Assembly (NCBI GenBank): GCA_018389105.1
Contig: JACATO010002131.1
Span: 1,609,001-1,673,000 of the forward strand
Direction: 5' to 3'
Length of the DNA stretch: 64,000 bases
Source: Nautilus pompilius
Lineage: Eukaryota; Mollusca; Cephalopoda; Nautilida; Nautilidae
Part shown: in pieces, positions 22,388-32,652 of the stretch
Layout of the letters: each line of letters starts with the position of its first letter
Position numbering within the stretch: the first letter of the stretch is position 1
Made by a program: the position numbers and the translations under genes
Notes under the pieces: generated by a model
The model's input: only the letters and a program-made list of their open reading frames with translations
Told to the model about the DNA's origin: nothing
Databases searched by the model: none

Positions 22388-22505
22388 TTAGACCCCAAAA
22401 AGGAGGACAAATTAATGTCCAGCTCAAGATGTCGCCAGATGGAGGACAAAGCACTCAAAAACTGGACTGTCTGGCCTAAAGCCGGACGTTTGGCCATCCT
22501 ACCAC
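22388..22505 (+). repeat. short dispersed repeat, family R copy 2
   Basis: Begins ccccaaaaaggaggacaaat and aligns with 18115-18225. It ends next to the Merlin remnant. Confidence 0.6.
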
Positions 22506-22870
22506 TATTACAAGAAAGCATTTGCTACTACCTCTCTCCACTCCTCCAAATACCCTGTGGCCATCACAATATTGTCCTCTATGGTATTTTCGATGAAAAA
22601 AACTTCCTTTCATTGATCTCAACGATTATTGGAGTTCCATCGTCAGAAATACCACTAATTTGGGCGACATTGTCATTATCATCAAGCCACTGTGCACATG
22701 TGTCGCGGTAAACATTTGACCAGTTGACAAATGTGACGTCATTATTGGCCAGTCCAATTTCATGTTTCACGTCCACTTGTGGCACATTTCGCGACCAACA
22801 GGTACACAATTAATAACAAACGTTGTAAGTCCATATGGCTTTGCTGAAAAAATGAACTGAATCATATGCT
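22506..22870 (-). pseudogene. Merlin DNA transposase remnant (IS1595/IS1016-like)
   Basis: The minus strand encodes VPQVDVKHEIGLANNDVTFV and NVYRDTCAQWLDDND. After a gap it reads PIIVEINERKFFSSK, and in the next frame RKYHRGQYCDGHRVFGGVER followed by GSSKCFL. The series VEI(D/N)E..F...KYHRG...G.WVFGG.ERG is the signature of the IS1595-like transposase domain used by Merlin elements. The usual Asp after VEI is Asn here, which together with the frame change points to an inactive copy. An upstream FFQQSHMDLQRLLLIVYLLV stretch near 22810-22870 also fits. Confidence 0.8.
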
Positions 22871-23209
22871 TCTATGTTGTTTGCAGCCTTTGCATTACCA
22901 TCAGAAACCATCAGCACTTGATTATACTAATTCAAGCTATAGTTTTGTTGACAAGGCACACACTGTAAACTGTTCCTGATCAGACAACATTTGGCCATCC
23001 ATTCTAGAAATGCCTTCGTTATGAATGTCAGCACCTAGTCGAAAAAGCATGAAGTTTTCCTAGCGAATGGCTTGATTGTCCAATGTTTCAACGTTATCGA
23101 CTATAAATATGCATGCACGTGGACATCCGGCCTATTTAGTTTCAAATTATTGCGCGTTGTTTTAGAAAATAATTTACGCTGTTAAACTATAGGATTACCC
23201 AGTCCACTC
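22871..23209. other. no gene recognised
   Basis: May hold the decayed N-terminus of the Merlin protein, but no motif is clear. Confidence 0.4.
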
Positions 23210-23701
23210 AGGCTTTTATCCTGGTGCCTTCTGCTTTGATGCTAGTTAGATTTTTTAGCTATTTTTTAATGGAAAGGTTTCTGTCTAGATTAGGGAAACC
23301 TGATGCTGTTTTGCTTAATTTTAATTTATCATTTAATTCTTTAAATTGTTTATACATACTTATCTGACAGTATTCTATGCTTTCCCTCAGCTTTAATATC
23401 CCTATATCCCACCATTCTGTGATTGTGGGGGTGCTGGTATTTCTAAAGGCATCTGTAAGCCTACCTGAAAACAGTCTGCAGTTGCTGCATCCATGCTAGA
23501 ATGCGCCCTGTGATTAGTTTTTGGTCCCTGCTGTATACCACATCTGCAGGGAAGGATTCTAATTCTTTTTCTATAGCTGTTTATACATTCCCTCAGTATG
23601 TTGGGGGCATAAACAGATGCAATCAACAACTTTGTTTGATCATCTATTTTAATGCTGGCTATTATTAGTCTGCTGACATTATCATTATAGGAATGTTCTT
23701 C
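23210..23701 (-). pseudogene. Tx1-like LINE endonuclease fragment, part 2
   Basis: The minus strand encodes ALVEEHSYNDNVSRLIIASI and LLIASVYAPNILRECINSY, homologous to the APE domain of the LINE at 9141-14950. It is the continuation of the sequence at 26193-26560, separated by a 2.5-kb hAT insertion. Confidence 0.8.
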
Positions 23702-23872
23702 TACTAAAGCAGCGTTTCTCAACCTTTGATAGCCCATGGCCCCCCTCACCGAGTGGCTAACACTCGTGGCCCCCTGCCCTTCAATAAAAAAAAAATGCAG
23801 ATTTTGTTTTATGTTGTTTATTCAGTCACTAAAATTATAAATCAAAGTAAAAATTTTTGCTGAACAATATAA

Positions 23873-25642
23873 TCAATGAGAGACTTGCTGTTGGGCTCGT
23901 GTGACGAGGCCTCTTATGTCCGGCTCCGTCTTGGACACAGCAAGGCGAATATCGTTCCCATCATCAAGACGGTTTCTGGACTTCGTTTTAATGGTCGCCA
24001 GGTCAGAAAATCCAGATTCGCAAAGGTATATTGTGGCGAATTGAGCGTGCATTTCGGATGCCTTCTTGCTGAGTAGTGGATATGCATCCTGAACAGACAA
24101 CCAGAAGCTGGAGAGGTCTTCTCTGTTACTGAAGGCCAGCTTCATTGCTTTTGAGACCTTCAACTCTGCGAGCTCCTCTGCTTCGTCTTCAGTAGGTTCA
24201 ATTTCGGTGTTGAATGGGTCTCTGTGCCATGGAACATCCAATGGAGCATCGTCGAAATAAGATTTGAACTCAGCGGAGAGAATGTCGAGATGTCCAATGA
24301 TGCAATCTTTGATGCCGATGGGAAGTTCAATCCTCTGCGTCTGCAGATGCTCGTCCAAGAAAGGAAACGAGGCTGTGGATCCGGCCTCGATTCGTGCCTG
24401 CCAGACTCCCATTCGAGCAGACAGTCCGGCAAGCTTGTCTTGAACGTCACTGACTGTCACATCATGGCCTTGCAAAGACTGGTTCATTTCGTTGAGTCGG
24501 CCGAATATATCGGCCAGGTAGGCGAGCATCATGACGAACTCTTCATTGTCGAAGTGGACATGGAGGTTGTTTTCGTTCTCTCGCAGGAAAATTTCTGTCT
24601 CCAACCGGAGTTCATACAACCGAGAGAGGCATTTCCCCCTCGATAGCCAACGAACTTTGGTGTAAAACAGAAGTCCCACATGTTGCGCTCCCATTTCGTT
24701 GGCCAGAAGTTGGAAGAGCCGATGATTTTTGGCCTTCGCACGAATGAAGTTGATCACTTTGACCGCAACGTCCATGACTTCCAACAAACGCGGCGGTAGA
24801 GTTTTTGACGCAAGAGCATATCGGTGTAGTGAACAGTGGGAAGACGTCACGTGGGGCCATTCATTCTTCACAAGCGTGACGAACCCTCCTTTAACGCCAA
24901 TCATCGCTGGGGCACCATCAGTACAAATGTGCTTGAAATTCTGCCAGCTGAGTCCATTCACTTCAAAAAAAGAGTCCACGATGGCTTTGACATCTTTTGC
25001 TGTCGTTGTGGTTGGCAGGGTATTGCAGAATAAGAACTCTTCCTTCATCTTTCCTTCTTTCTCGTAGCGAGCGAAGGCGATCAACTGGCTCTCCAGAGCG
25101 GTGTCGGTAGATTCATCAAGTTGAAGGCTAGCCTGGAGCGTGCTTTGCTTGATTTCACAGCAAACTTGACGGCACACATCAGCGGCCATGTCATCAATCC
25201 GTCGGCGGATCGTGTCATTAGAGAGCGAAACTTGCTGGATTTTCTTTTTTGCCTCTGGTCCGATCATCAGTTCCACCATTTTCTCTGTACATGGCTTGAT
25301 AAGTTCCTCAGCAATAGTGTGCGGCTTCTTGCACTTCACAATTCGGTATGCCACTTCGTAGCTGGATTGAAGAGCAGGTTTTTCTTCTGGCCGGAATCCA
25401 AATTTTGGAAGTGTCGCTTCACGGTCGTACCGTGCTCGTTTCGTAGACAGAGCATCAATATTATCATCTTTCCTTTGGGGATGCACCTTGTCGCGATGGT
25501 TTGAAAGTTTGGAAGGACGTAGTGATGCATTTGCCATCACCACTGAGCAGTGCAGACATTGCGCGCAGTCCATGCCATCTCGAATGACCTTCGTGAATCC
25601 AAAATTGACGTAGCTGTCATTCCATTTTCGAACCTTCGACAT
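23873..25642 (-). CDS. hAT transposase with BED-like zinc finger, intact
   Basis: 589 codons plus a stop. The start chosen is MSKVRKWND at 25642. An upstream in-frame Met at 25789 exists only because the nested MITE is open in that frame, so the longer reading is not believed. An N-terminal zinc finger (CAQCLHC, then NHRDKVH) lies at residues 24-60. The catalytic series is LQLDESTD near residue 175, CTDGAPAMIGVKGGF near 245 and VRWLSRGKCLSRL near 310. The C-terminal dimerisation part FATIYLCESGFSDLATIKTK and NRLD lies near 540-570. The length fits autonomous hAT transposases of the ZBED5/SCAND3-like group. No stops or frame changes are visible. It would cut and paste the 2.5-kb element through the 15-bp ends. 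Whether it is expressed is unknown. Confidence 0.92.
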   Translation of the reverse strand: MSKVRKWNDSYVNFGFTKVIRDGMDCAQCLHCSVVMANASLRPSKLSNHRDKVHPQRKDDNIDALSTKRARYDREATLPKFGFRPEEKPALQSSYEVAYRIVKCKKPHTIAEELIKPCTEKMVELMIGPEAKKKIQQVSLSNDTIRRRIDDMAADVCRQVCCEIKQSTLQASLQLDESTDTALESQLIAFARYEKEGKMKEEFLFCNTLPTTTTAKDVKAIVDSFFEVNGLSWQNFKHICTDGAPAMIGVKGGFVTLVKNEWPHVTSSHCSLHRYALASKTLPPRLLEVMDVAVKVINFIRAKAKNHRLFQLLANEMGAQHVGLLFYTKVRWLSRGKCLSRLYELRLETEIFLRENENNLHVHFDNEEFVMMLAYLADIFGRLNEMNQSLQGHDVTVSDVQDKLAGLSARMGVWQARIEAGSTASFPFLDEHLQTQRIELPIGIKDCIIGHLDILSAEFKSYFDDAPLDVPWHRDPFNTEIEPTEDEAEELAELKVSKAMKLAFSNREDLSSFWLSVQDAYPLLSKKASEMHAQFATIYLCESGFSDLATIKTKSRNRLDDGNDIRLAVSKTEPDIRGLVTRAQQQVSH

Positions 25643-25662
25643 CTGAAAAACAACAACAACAA

Positions 25663-25963
25663 CAGTGGCGAGGCTACAGGGGGGGCAGGGGGGGCAACCG
25701 CCCCCCTGGTCGGATTTTGGTACCGTCGGTCGGAAATTTACATGTTGGAAAAAAAATGTACTGTACATAATAGCATTATAGGGGACCATTATAATGGGGA
25801 CAAATTTTGATGCAGGTGAATTAATTCAATGATGTGATAGTTGTGAAATAATAGCGCTAGTGAAGAACATTTTTTTTCCAACATGTAAATTTCCGACCGA
25901 CGGTACCAAAATCCGACCAGGGGGGCGGTTGCCCCCCCTGCCCCCCCTGTAGCCTCGCCACTG
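25663..25963. mobile_element. 301-bp hAT-type MITE with long inverted repeats
   Basis: The two halves are near-perfect inverted copies over more than 100 bases. They start cagtggcgaggctacagggg, include G-runs and a tggtaccgtcggtcgg block, and read back to the matching cgccactg end. The flanks are a perfect 8-bp duplication aacaacaa (25655-25662 and 25964-25971). It has no coding capacity. It sits in the leader of the hAT at 23710-26184. The single strand would fold into a long hairpin. Confidence 0.93.
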
Positions 25964-26192
25964 AACAACAATAACACGGTTAAAAATTTGGTTTAAAAAG
26001 TGCTCTTTCAAAACAAAACAAAAATAAAGCCTAAACACTGTGTAAAAAAATCAGGCAAATTGTTTAAAAAAAAACTCTTCCCCTATGACCGGAGTCTCGT
26101 CACCTTAATTATACACTCCAAGCTTCTGCATTCTGAATTGCATTTTTCGGTGTCCGCTCGTGGGCCCCCGGTTGAGAAACGCTGTACTAAAG

Positions 26193-26560
26193 AAACTTGC
26201 TCTGGTTTCCAGCAGACCCTGGGTGTGTTAAACCCAGATCAGGGATAGAGGGAATTGGTAGCTTTCATCTTTTCCATCTCGTTGGATGACAGTCTCTAAA
26301 TGTCGTGGCCTGTAGTTGGGATGAGCTGCTCGATATCCAAAGTTCAGGATCATGGTTCTAGGCTAAATTTTAGCTTGGGTGAAATAAGGCTATTTTGTGT
26401 TTTTTGCTTGGGAGCTTTTTGCCTTTCCATTTGGCAAATTTAGCATCTGCCTCATCTTAGTTATTCAGATGTAGTTCCTGTGGACAAACTACTTCGCTTT
26501 TTGATTTCACCAAGTTACCTAGGTAGGTATCAAAATGTTTTTTTTTTTTAAATTTGGTTA
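26193..26560 (-). pseudogene. Tx1-like LINE endonuclease fragment, part 1
   Basis: The minus strand encodes CPQELHLNN then DEADAKFAKWKGKKL, matching the CMQELHL region of the LINE at 9141-14950. It continues across the hAT into 23210-23701. Stops and frame changes are frequent. Confidence 0.75.
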
Positions 26561-27181
26561 CTCTGACATTGAGAGAAATAATATTGAAAATCTTATCTAT
26601 AATTATTTCAGAAAATCATTTATCATTGGAGTAAAAAAAATACTATTGAAAGCAAATGAAGAAAATCCACCTTATGTACCAAGTCTCATGGCTTTGCCTA
26701 TTTCTTGGTCTTCAGTTGCATCACCGTTGCCAGGAAACTCTGCTTCTCAGGGTTTTGTCAGCCAACTTAGATGGAACGTTCTTCATCTCAGTGTTGCCAC
26801 AGGGTAGAGGTCAGACATGCTTCTTGACTTCTCCCTGGTTGGTTGTTTGATTAGTTATAGAGTGGCTGAGGGTCAGCTTCCTGTTGGCTTTGTCATTGCA
26901 TCCTGTATTGAGGTTTTCTCGGATGTCTGGACTTCAGAGCCTGAGCATCACAATCTCATGATTCCCATGTTTGTAGCTTTGATACTGTGTGTCACTTTTC
27001 TTTTCCACTGCCTTCCTTTGCTGGGTATACAGCTTCATGCCAGTGAAACCTTTACAGCAGGACTAGCCCCCTTTCTGGCTTGTCCTGCACATGTTTCAAA
27101 TGTATGCTGTGGGATCTTGCAGGCTGAGCAAAAGGGGAGCTGCTCAGGCTGATCTCTGTACAGGATCTTTATTTACCTATA
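26561..27181. other. no gene recognised
   Basis: Plus-strand open stretches up to 111 codons occur here but match no family I know. It may be older repeat sequence. Confidence 0.4.
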
Positions 27182-27287
27182 CAAGGGTCAGTCCGAAACT
27201 AATGCCTCCTATTTCCATGAAAACTACAACAGATACAGGGTGCACGATAACACTGTTGGATAGAGCGCATCTTTAGCTACAAAACAC

Positions 27288-28290
27288 TATTTTTCCACAT
27301 AGTCACCACCGTTGGCTACGCATTTTCGCCAGCGATGAACAAGAGCCTGCATGTCGTGTTCATAAGAATCTGCACCAGTGGAGACAACCCACTTTTTCAC
27401 AGCTGCAATTGCGATGACAACATTGTTTTCAGGAAAATGCTGCCCGTGTAATCCATCTTTCATTGGCCCAAACAGATGGAAGTCTGAAGGTGACAAATCC
27501 AGACTATACGGTGGGTGTGGTAGGACAGTCCAGACGAACTTTGCAACATGCCCCATGGTCTTGAAACCATTGTCTTCTTCTCTGGCCTGACTCTGGAAAT
27601 TCAGGCCTTCAGCTTGGTCAGCGTCGCAATGTAGCAGTCTGAGTTGATGGTTTATCCAGGTTCCAGGAAATCCAGGAGGATCACGCCTTTCCTATCCAAA
27701 AAGACAGTGCATATCACTTTACCTGCTGATAGCTGGGTCTCAAACTTTTTCTTTTGTGGGGAATTCACATGTCACCATTCCATGGACTGTTGCTTGCTCT
27801 CCGTCTCGTAGTCGTGGCACCACGACTTGTCGCCAGTGATGATGCAGTCAAGGAAACTGTCACCTTCAACCTCATATTGGTTCAGCAGGTCCTCTCACAT
27901 TTGCATTTGGTGGTCTTTCTGTTCCCGTGTAAGCATCCGTGGGACCCACCTGGCACAAACATTGCGATATCCCAATGTTGCCAACATCGTCTCTAATGCA
28001 TTGAAGCCAACATCCAGTTCCATACAAAATTCCTTGGTCGTAATCCACCAATTCATGCAGATGAGCTGTGCAGGGCCGCCTGGAACTTGGCTTGTCTTTC
28101 ACATCGCTGTCACCACTACTGAAACATGCCACTCACCGCCTCACTGTGCTCACATCCACTGTTTGGTCTCCATAAATGTTCAGCAAGTGTCAATGAATGT
28201 CAGTGGGTGCAATTTTTTCAGCATGGAGGAATTCAATAACACACTTCTGCTTCGTACGCACATCCATGTCAGGCGCCATTTTGCCAGACT
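27288..28290 (-). pseudogene. mariner transposase, SETMAR-like group, broken
   Basis: The N-terminus MAPDMDVRTKQKCVIEFLHA lies near 28280, followed by HLLNIYGDQTVDVSTVRR and FSSGDSDVKDKPSSRRPCTA, the helix-turn-helix region. The middle (27560-28030) has many stops. The C-terminal part (27287-27556) encodes TVLPHPPYSLDLSPSDFHLF with the third Asp of DD34D, and ends HRWRKCVANGGDYVEK. It is recognisably of the mariner type widespread in insects and other invertebrates. Stops and frame changes make it inactive. Confidence 0.88.
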
Positions 28291-28306
28291 TCCTCTGCTG
28301 CTATCT

Positions 28307-29056
28307 TTATCTTTATCTTTAAATCATTGTAGGCGCCGAAGGATGATCCTTAGAGGCGCGCGAGTTCATCGAGTGAGGCTCCAAGTTGGTGGTGGTGTCG
28401 CTCAACCATGAAGGCTGGACATTGGAGCCATAGATATTCAGTAGATTCTTCTTCACCACATAACCGGCACTGATCGGAGTCGGATTTTCCTGTTAGGTGG
28501 AGCCATCTTCTCAGACAGAGGTGATGCCCACTTCTGAAGCGGATGAGGTCTACATGGTCTATTTTCAACAACTTCTTTTCTTCTTCTGTGACTTTCTTGG
28601 TAAACGTTTGGATGAGGCGGGGATGCTGTAGTGGAGGAGTCTTGTCTTCATGGCAGATAATGGCACGGCGGAAGCTCTCTTCAGCCATCGTCTCAGATTG
28701 GTCCTCTGACGAACCTAATTTTGCCTGCTTATCTGCCAGTTCATTGCCCAGGAGATTGCAATGTCTGGGGACCAAGATGATCTGTAGCGTTTATTTCTAG
28801 TGAGATCTGCGATGCTAATCTGCAGCTTTCTAACGTAAACGTCAGATGATAGTGGGTTGCCCACAGCCTCAACCAGAGATTTGCAATCGCATACTATAAC
28901 AACGGACTTCCAATCTGGGTTGGTTTGAAGCCAGGAGACAGCTGCCTCCATGGCAGCCTTCTCTGAGTGAAACAAACTGCTGCTGCTGCCAGTTGGCATG
29001 CCACTGATGGACGACATCCTGGGCTTTCATTATCACTAATTCTGCACCGCCATCCT
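28307..29056 (-). mobile_element. 5'-truncated I-superfamily LINE (RNase H end)
   Basis: A 750-bp insert in the mariner, flanked by a 13-bp duplication tctgctgctatct (28294-28306 and 29057-29069). Read on the minus strand it ends in a short aaagataaagata tail instead of a pure A tail, as in several I/R1/Ingi-type LINEs. It encodes an RNase H-like region: SEKAAMEAAVSWLQTNPDWK, VIVCDCKSLVEAVG and, in the next frame, PRHCNLLGNELADKQAK. A C-terminal CRLCGEEESTEYLWLQCP cysteine motif follows. It is a typical dead-on-arrival copy. Confidence 0.87.
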
Positions 29057-29203
29057 TCTGCTGCTATCTGCCGCACAGCAACCAAATTTACGGGATATTG
29101 GCGGGAAGGATCAAGCTTTACTGCCATAACACCAACATCCACCTCTGACGTTGTGGATATACAAAACAAAATAGCAGGCATTAGTTTCGGAGCAACCCTC
29201 ATA

Positions 29204-29590
29204 CATCTAAAATACGTAATATCAACAAAATATGATATGACGCATGCACATGCGCATATTTATAACATCGATTGATACATTATCATAATGTGTTAGTTTC
29301 GTGTTGCATATTTAGAATTACAAGTCAGACATAATTTATTGCTTTTATATATGGGAATATAGAGTAAGCAGAAAAATGAGTCTAAATAAATGTTGCCACT
29401 AGTGTAAAGACTAAAAAATTTTTTCGAGCATACTGCAACCCAAACAAATCGTTTGAGCCAAAAAAATCTGCCAGACAGAGAAGTCAAAATATCCAATGTG
29501 TATTGGCAATGTCAAAATCACTAATCAATAAACTCTAAATCTGACTCAGAAACTTCATCAGATTTTCTTGGGAATGCAGGAATGGGAACT
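29204..29590. other. AT-rich spacer, nothing recognised
   Basis: Right flank of the mariner. No coding similarity is seen. Confidence 0.5.
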
Positions 29591-29593
29591 TTA

Positions 29594-30039
29594 TCACTGT
29601 GCAGAAGAGGACGGATAGCAGATGGCAATGATGGATACATAATTGATGATTGTTTGATGCAGAAGGTCCACGTTAGTTGGATTGTTCATGAAAGAAAGTC
29701 TCCATGATGGTGCAGAAGATCCAGAGTGTAGAACACCACTCTTCATCCAGTCAGTCGATGTAAAGATCTTGTAGAACAATGTCGAGAATCAGAGGCCACC
29801 CACCACGGCATCCGAGAGGAAACCAATGGATTTTGATGTCCTATCCATTGTATTGTTTTTCTAGTCATGTGCAAAGCCTTGTACTTAGTGCACTTTTCCT
29901 CGTATGCCTGATGAAGGGATGTTAAAGAATTGTCCAAGCATACTGTTTGGTCCACCAACACAACCTGGCCAGGTTTAGTAAATACTAAGTCTGGCATTAA
30001 ATGGCGACCATCAGTTCTACAAGGATAGTCCAGCATCAT
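29594..30039 (-). pseudogene. fragment resembling an R2-type LINE C-terminus, copy 1
   Basis: The minus strand encodes RHLMPDLVFTKPGQVVLVDQ and SLHQAYEEKCTKYKAL. The PD...(about 12)...VD spacing, followed by a conserved AYEEK..KY stretch, resembles the restriction-like endonuclease at the C-terminus of R2/NeSL-type LINEs. A related copy is at 32804-33332. No reverse transcriptase is visible, so the family call is tentative. Confidence 0.5.
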
Positions 30040-30059
30040 CGTAAAGCCTCTGTTATGAA

Positions 30060-31560
30060 AACTGCATCAGAATTATCAAGCTTTTTATTTTGATATTGAA
30101 GGATATTCTTTTAATATAAATCCAGAATGCATCAAAAGACATATCTGAATGTTTCATTTGAAGACTGTGTGTGATCTGTAGAAATGAAAGTCAATTATTC
30201 TTGTAATTTAAAATCAAAATCTGATGTACTAATTGGAGAAAGTGTATTTCTTACTCAATCATACTTCTCTATGTTCAAAGATGGAAAATATTTTTTGATG
30301 TTGCCTTCCAGTGATGCCAAATGCTCTATCACAATAGGAGCAACCTTTTTGATACTGTGATTTAGTATCAAAGGGAACATTTCAAGATTTTTTTTTCTGT
30401 TGCTTTCATTTTCCAGATAGAAATTTTTTTCTGAAAAGCTAATAGCTTGTCTGTACAGGTCAGAATGTTTTCATCTCACTCTATCGTTTCCTTCTCTTTC
30501 AAAAAATACTAACAATTCTTCTTTAAGTTCAAATACACGACAAAACTTTCCCTTTTGATAGCCATCTTACTTCTGTATGCAAAAGTAAACATTTGTGCTG
30601 TTCCTCTACAGCTTTGCAGAACTTGCTTAAACTGGCGAGTTTTTAAAGTTCTTGATTTTATGATTTAACATTCAGGTCTAACAGATTTTAATTCTAGCAA
30701 TAATGCCTTTGCAACATGCTTCTCTATGCATAAAGCAATGGATATATAATATATTTGGATTGTATTTTTGTGAGTGTAATGAATCCTTTGACAGATCCCA
30801 CCATAGATGAAGCACCGTCTGTGAAAATTCTAACACGTGAGCCCCGTGAAATTTTCAAGCCATGTAAATATGAATTCACAGAATCAAAGATGTCTTGACT
30901 TTTGGTATTTTCTGGAAGTTCTCTACAGCACAGAAATTGGTTAATTATTAGGTTTTTATGAATGAAGCAAACAGATACTAATAATTGTGCTTTACCACTA
31001 ATGTAGATTTTCAAAACAAAATTCAAAATTCGAGTTTATAAGTTTCTCGGCAACATTTTCTTCAATCTTAGATGGCATATCATTTATCCTTCCCCAAATT
31101 ATATTGTCAGATAGCATAATTTTCGCAATTTCTTGTTTCACTTCATCACCAAGCATTATTTTCCAACATGCAGGCAAAATAAGTGATTAAGATATAAGTA
31201 TGAGGCTTCATTTTGTGCGCTATTAATTCAGCAACTTCATAAGAAGTAGTCTGAGCCTTGTCTGACACCTTAACATTTTTTCACAATATTTCACTAGTTT
31301 TTCATTGCATTGCCATTAATCCCCTAAAATAATTCTGGTTGTTTGTCTTAAGATATGTATGCTTCACACTAAAATGATGCTTCAAATTACTGGGAACCAT
31401 TTCACTGTTCAGCAGTTTTTTTGCCACCACACAACACACAGTGGAATGGGGCCTTATTCTTCTCCTGTCCGTGAAAAACCAAAATTCAAATAATCCTCCA
31501 TATATTGACGATGAATTTTGGATTTTTTAGTATTTGGTTCAGCACCGTCATTGATATCGC
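30060..31560 (-). pseudogene. hAT transposase remnant, SCAND3/ZBED-like
   Basis: Minus-strand pieces: PSNLKHHFSVKHTYLKTNN near 31350-31420 (end of the BED region), TSYEVAELIAHKMKPHT near 31240, and RVRIFTDGASSMVGSVKGFI (30760-30840, second acidic motif). IKKVAPIVIEHLASLEGNIK near 30330 leads into YDWVRNTLSP. Stops are frequent. A Charlie-like terminal sequence gttgagaaccactg at 31960-31973 may be the right end. No left end was found. Confidence 0.72.
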
Positions 31561-32649
31561 CTTGCCAATTATTACATTTTCTTGTGATGGATCTGTCCAT
31601 TGGTTGGAGGGGACAAACTTTATTCGTCTGTTAAAGAAAATCACAACATTACAGTACAACAACGCCTCACAGTGTCTATAAAAGCATCCAGTTATCGCAC
31701 CATTCACTTGGTTGCCTGTCCACACAGTGTCACTGCTTTGAGTAGAACTGATTACTGCCCTGATCACACACACACATACATATCACGAGGCAAAGTTCTT
31801 GAATGTTCCAGTAAACACGCGGTCTTTCTTTGATGCCAGCTTGACATCAGGCTACAACTGCGTCTCTTACCACGGGGTACCCCAACTCGCATCAAGTCTT
31901 ACCCTACATTACACACAGGTAATTATAAAGTGCGAATTTTACACAATTTGGCAATACACCAGTTGAGAACCACTGCTCCAGCATATCAGTCTTTCTGACA
32001 AATGTAGTCTGACACTGTTTTGCCATTCTGTATGAACCAAAATTAAAATTTGGTGACACTCTTAAATGCCAGATTGTCAGAATGCTCCTAGCAGACATTA
32101 ACATTTAAACTAGATATTTGTATTTTCACATGCATCTCAAATTTTGATTCCCTGATGGAAATTCAGTAGGCAATCATTTGATTCTTACAGATCTTGAAAT
32201 TAGCTGTAGCATTACTATCAAAGTCTAACATATTTCACTTTTTTTCTTCTTATACTCATGAATGATCGTAAGAGAACTTTGCTAATGTTTGTATATGTCT
32301 TTTCAAATAAACACTAACTGCTGATGTGAACCTGGTTTTATCTTTTATGTAGGCTGCCTTATTACTTCTGGTTTTTTCTGCTACTGATTTATTAATGAAA
32401 CAAAACTGTCAGCTAAGAGTGATTAGCCTGTAGCTGACTTTGTCAAACAGTGTGTATAACACTCATCTCATTATTATTATTATTATTATAACTGATTTGG
32501 ATGACCCCAGAATAAAAATAACGAAAACTAGAAATCAACTGTTTACACATGCTCACCAGTTAACATAAATATTGGCAAATACATTTACAGCTGATAAAAG
32601 ACGGCTTCTGTATATCACAATGTAAAAAGATTAGTGGAAGCCTATTATT
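31561..32649. other. no gene recognised; contains (ATT)n
   Basis: Mostly AT-rich. A short (TTA/ATT) microsatellite lies at about 32470-32490. A plus-strand AATAAA near 32285 has no identified gene. Confidence 0.45.
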
Positions 32650-32652
32650 CCA

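Larger units (their letters stand above)
23710..26184 (-). mobile_element. hAT transposon with intact transposase, inserted in a LINE
   Basis: A 2,475-bp element with perfect 15-bp inverted ends, cagcgtttctcaacc and ggttgagaaacgctg. It is flanked by a perfect 8-bp duplication, tactaaag, at 23702-23709 and 26185-26192. The ends are of the Charlie-like hAT type. It carries an uninterrupted transposase gene and a nested 301-bp MITE in its 5' leader. It splits a LINE endonuclease fragment. Intact ends, target duplication and ORF indicate a young insertion. Confidence 0.95.
27182..29201 (-). mobile_element. mariner transposon split by a LINE
   Basis: Inverted ends caagggtcagtccgaaac (left) and tgagggttgctccgaaac (right, minus strand) lie next to TA at 27180-27181 and 29202-29203. 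Removing the nested LINE and one copy of its 13-bp duplication leaves about 1.26 kb, the normal mariner size. The transposase is on the minus strand and decayed. Confidence 0.9.

Noticed and set aside
25643..25789. Longer N-terminus of the intact hAT transposase
   Set aside because: The extension is encoded by the nested MITE arm, so it is not part of the original protein.
26656..27152. Plus-strand open frames of 64-111 codons
   Set aside because: No family similarity. They overlap one another in different frames and have no clear splice structure.
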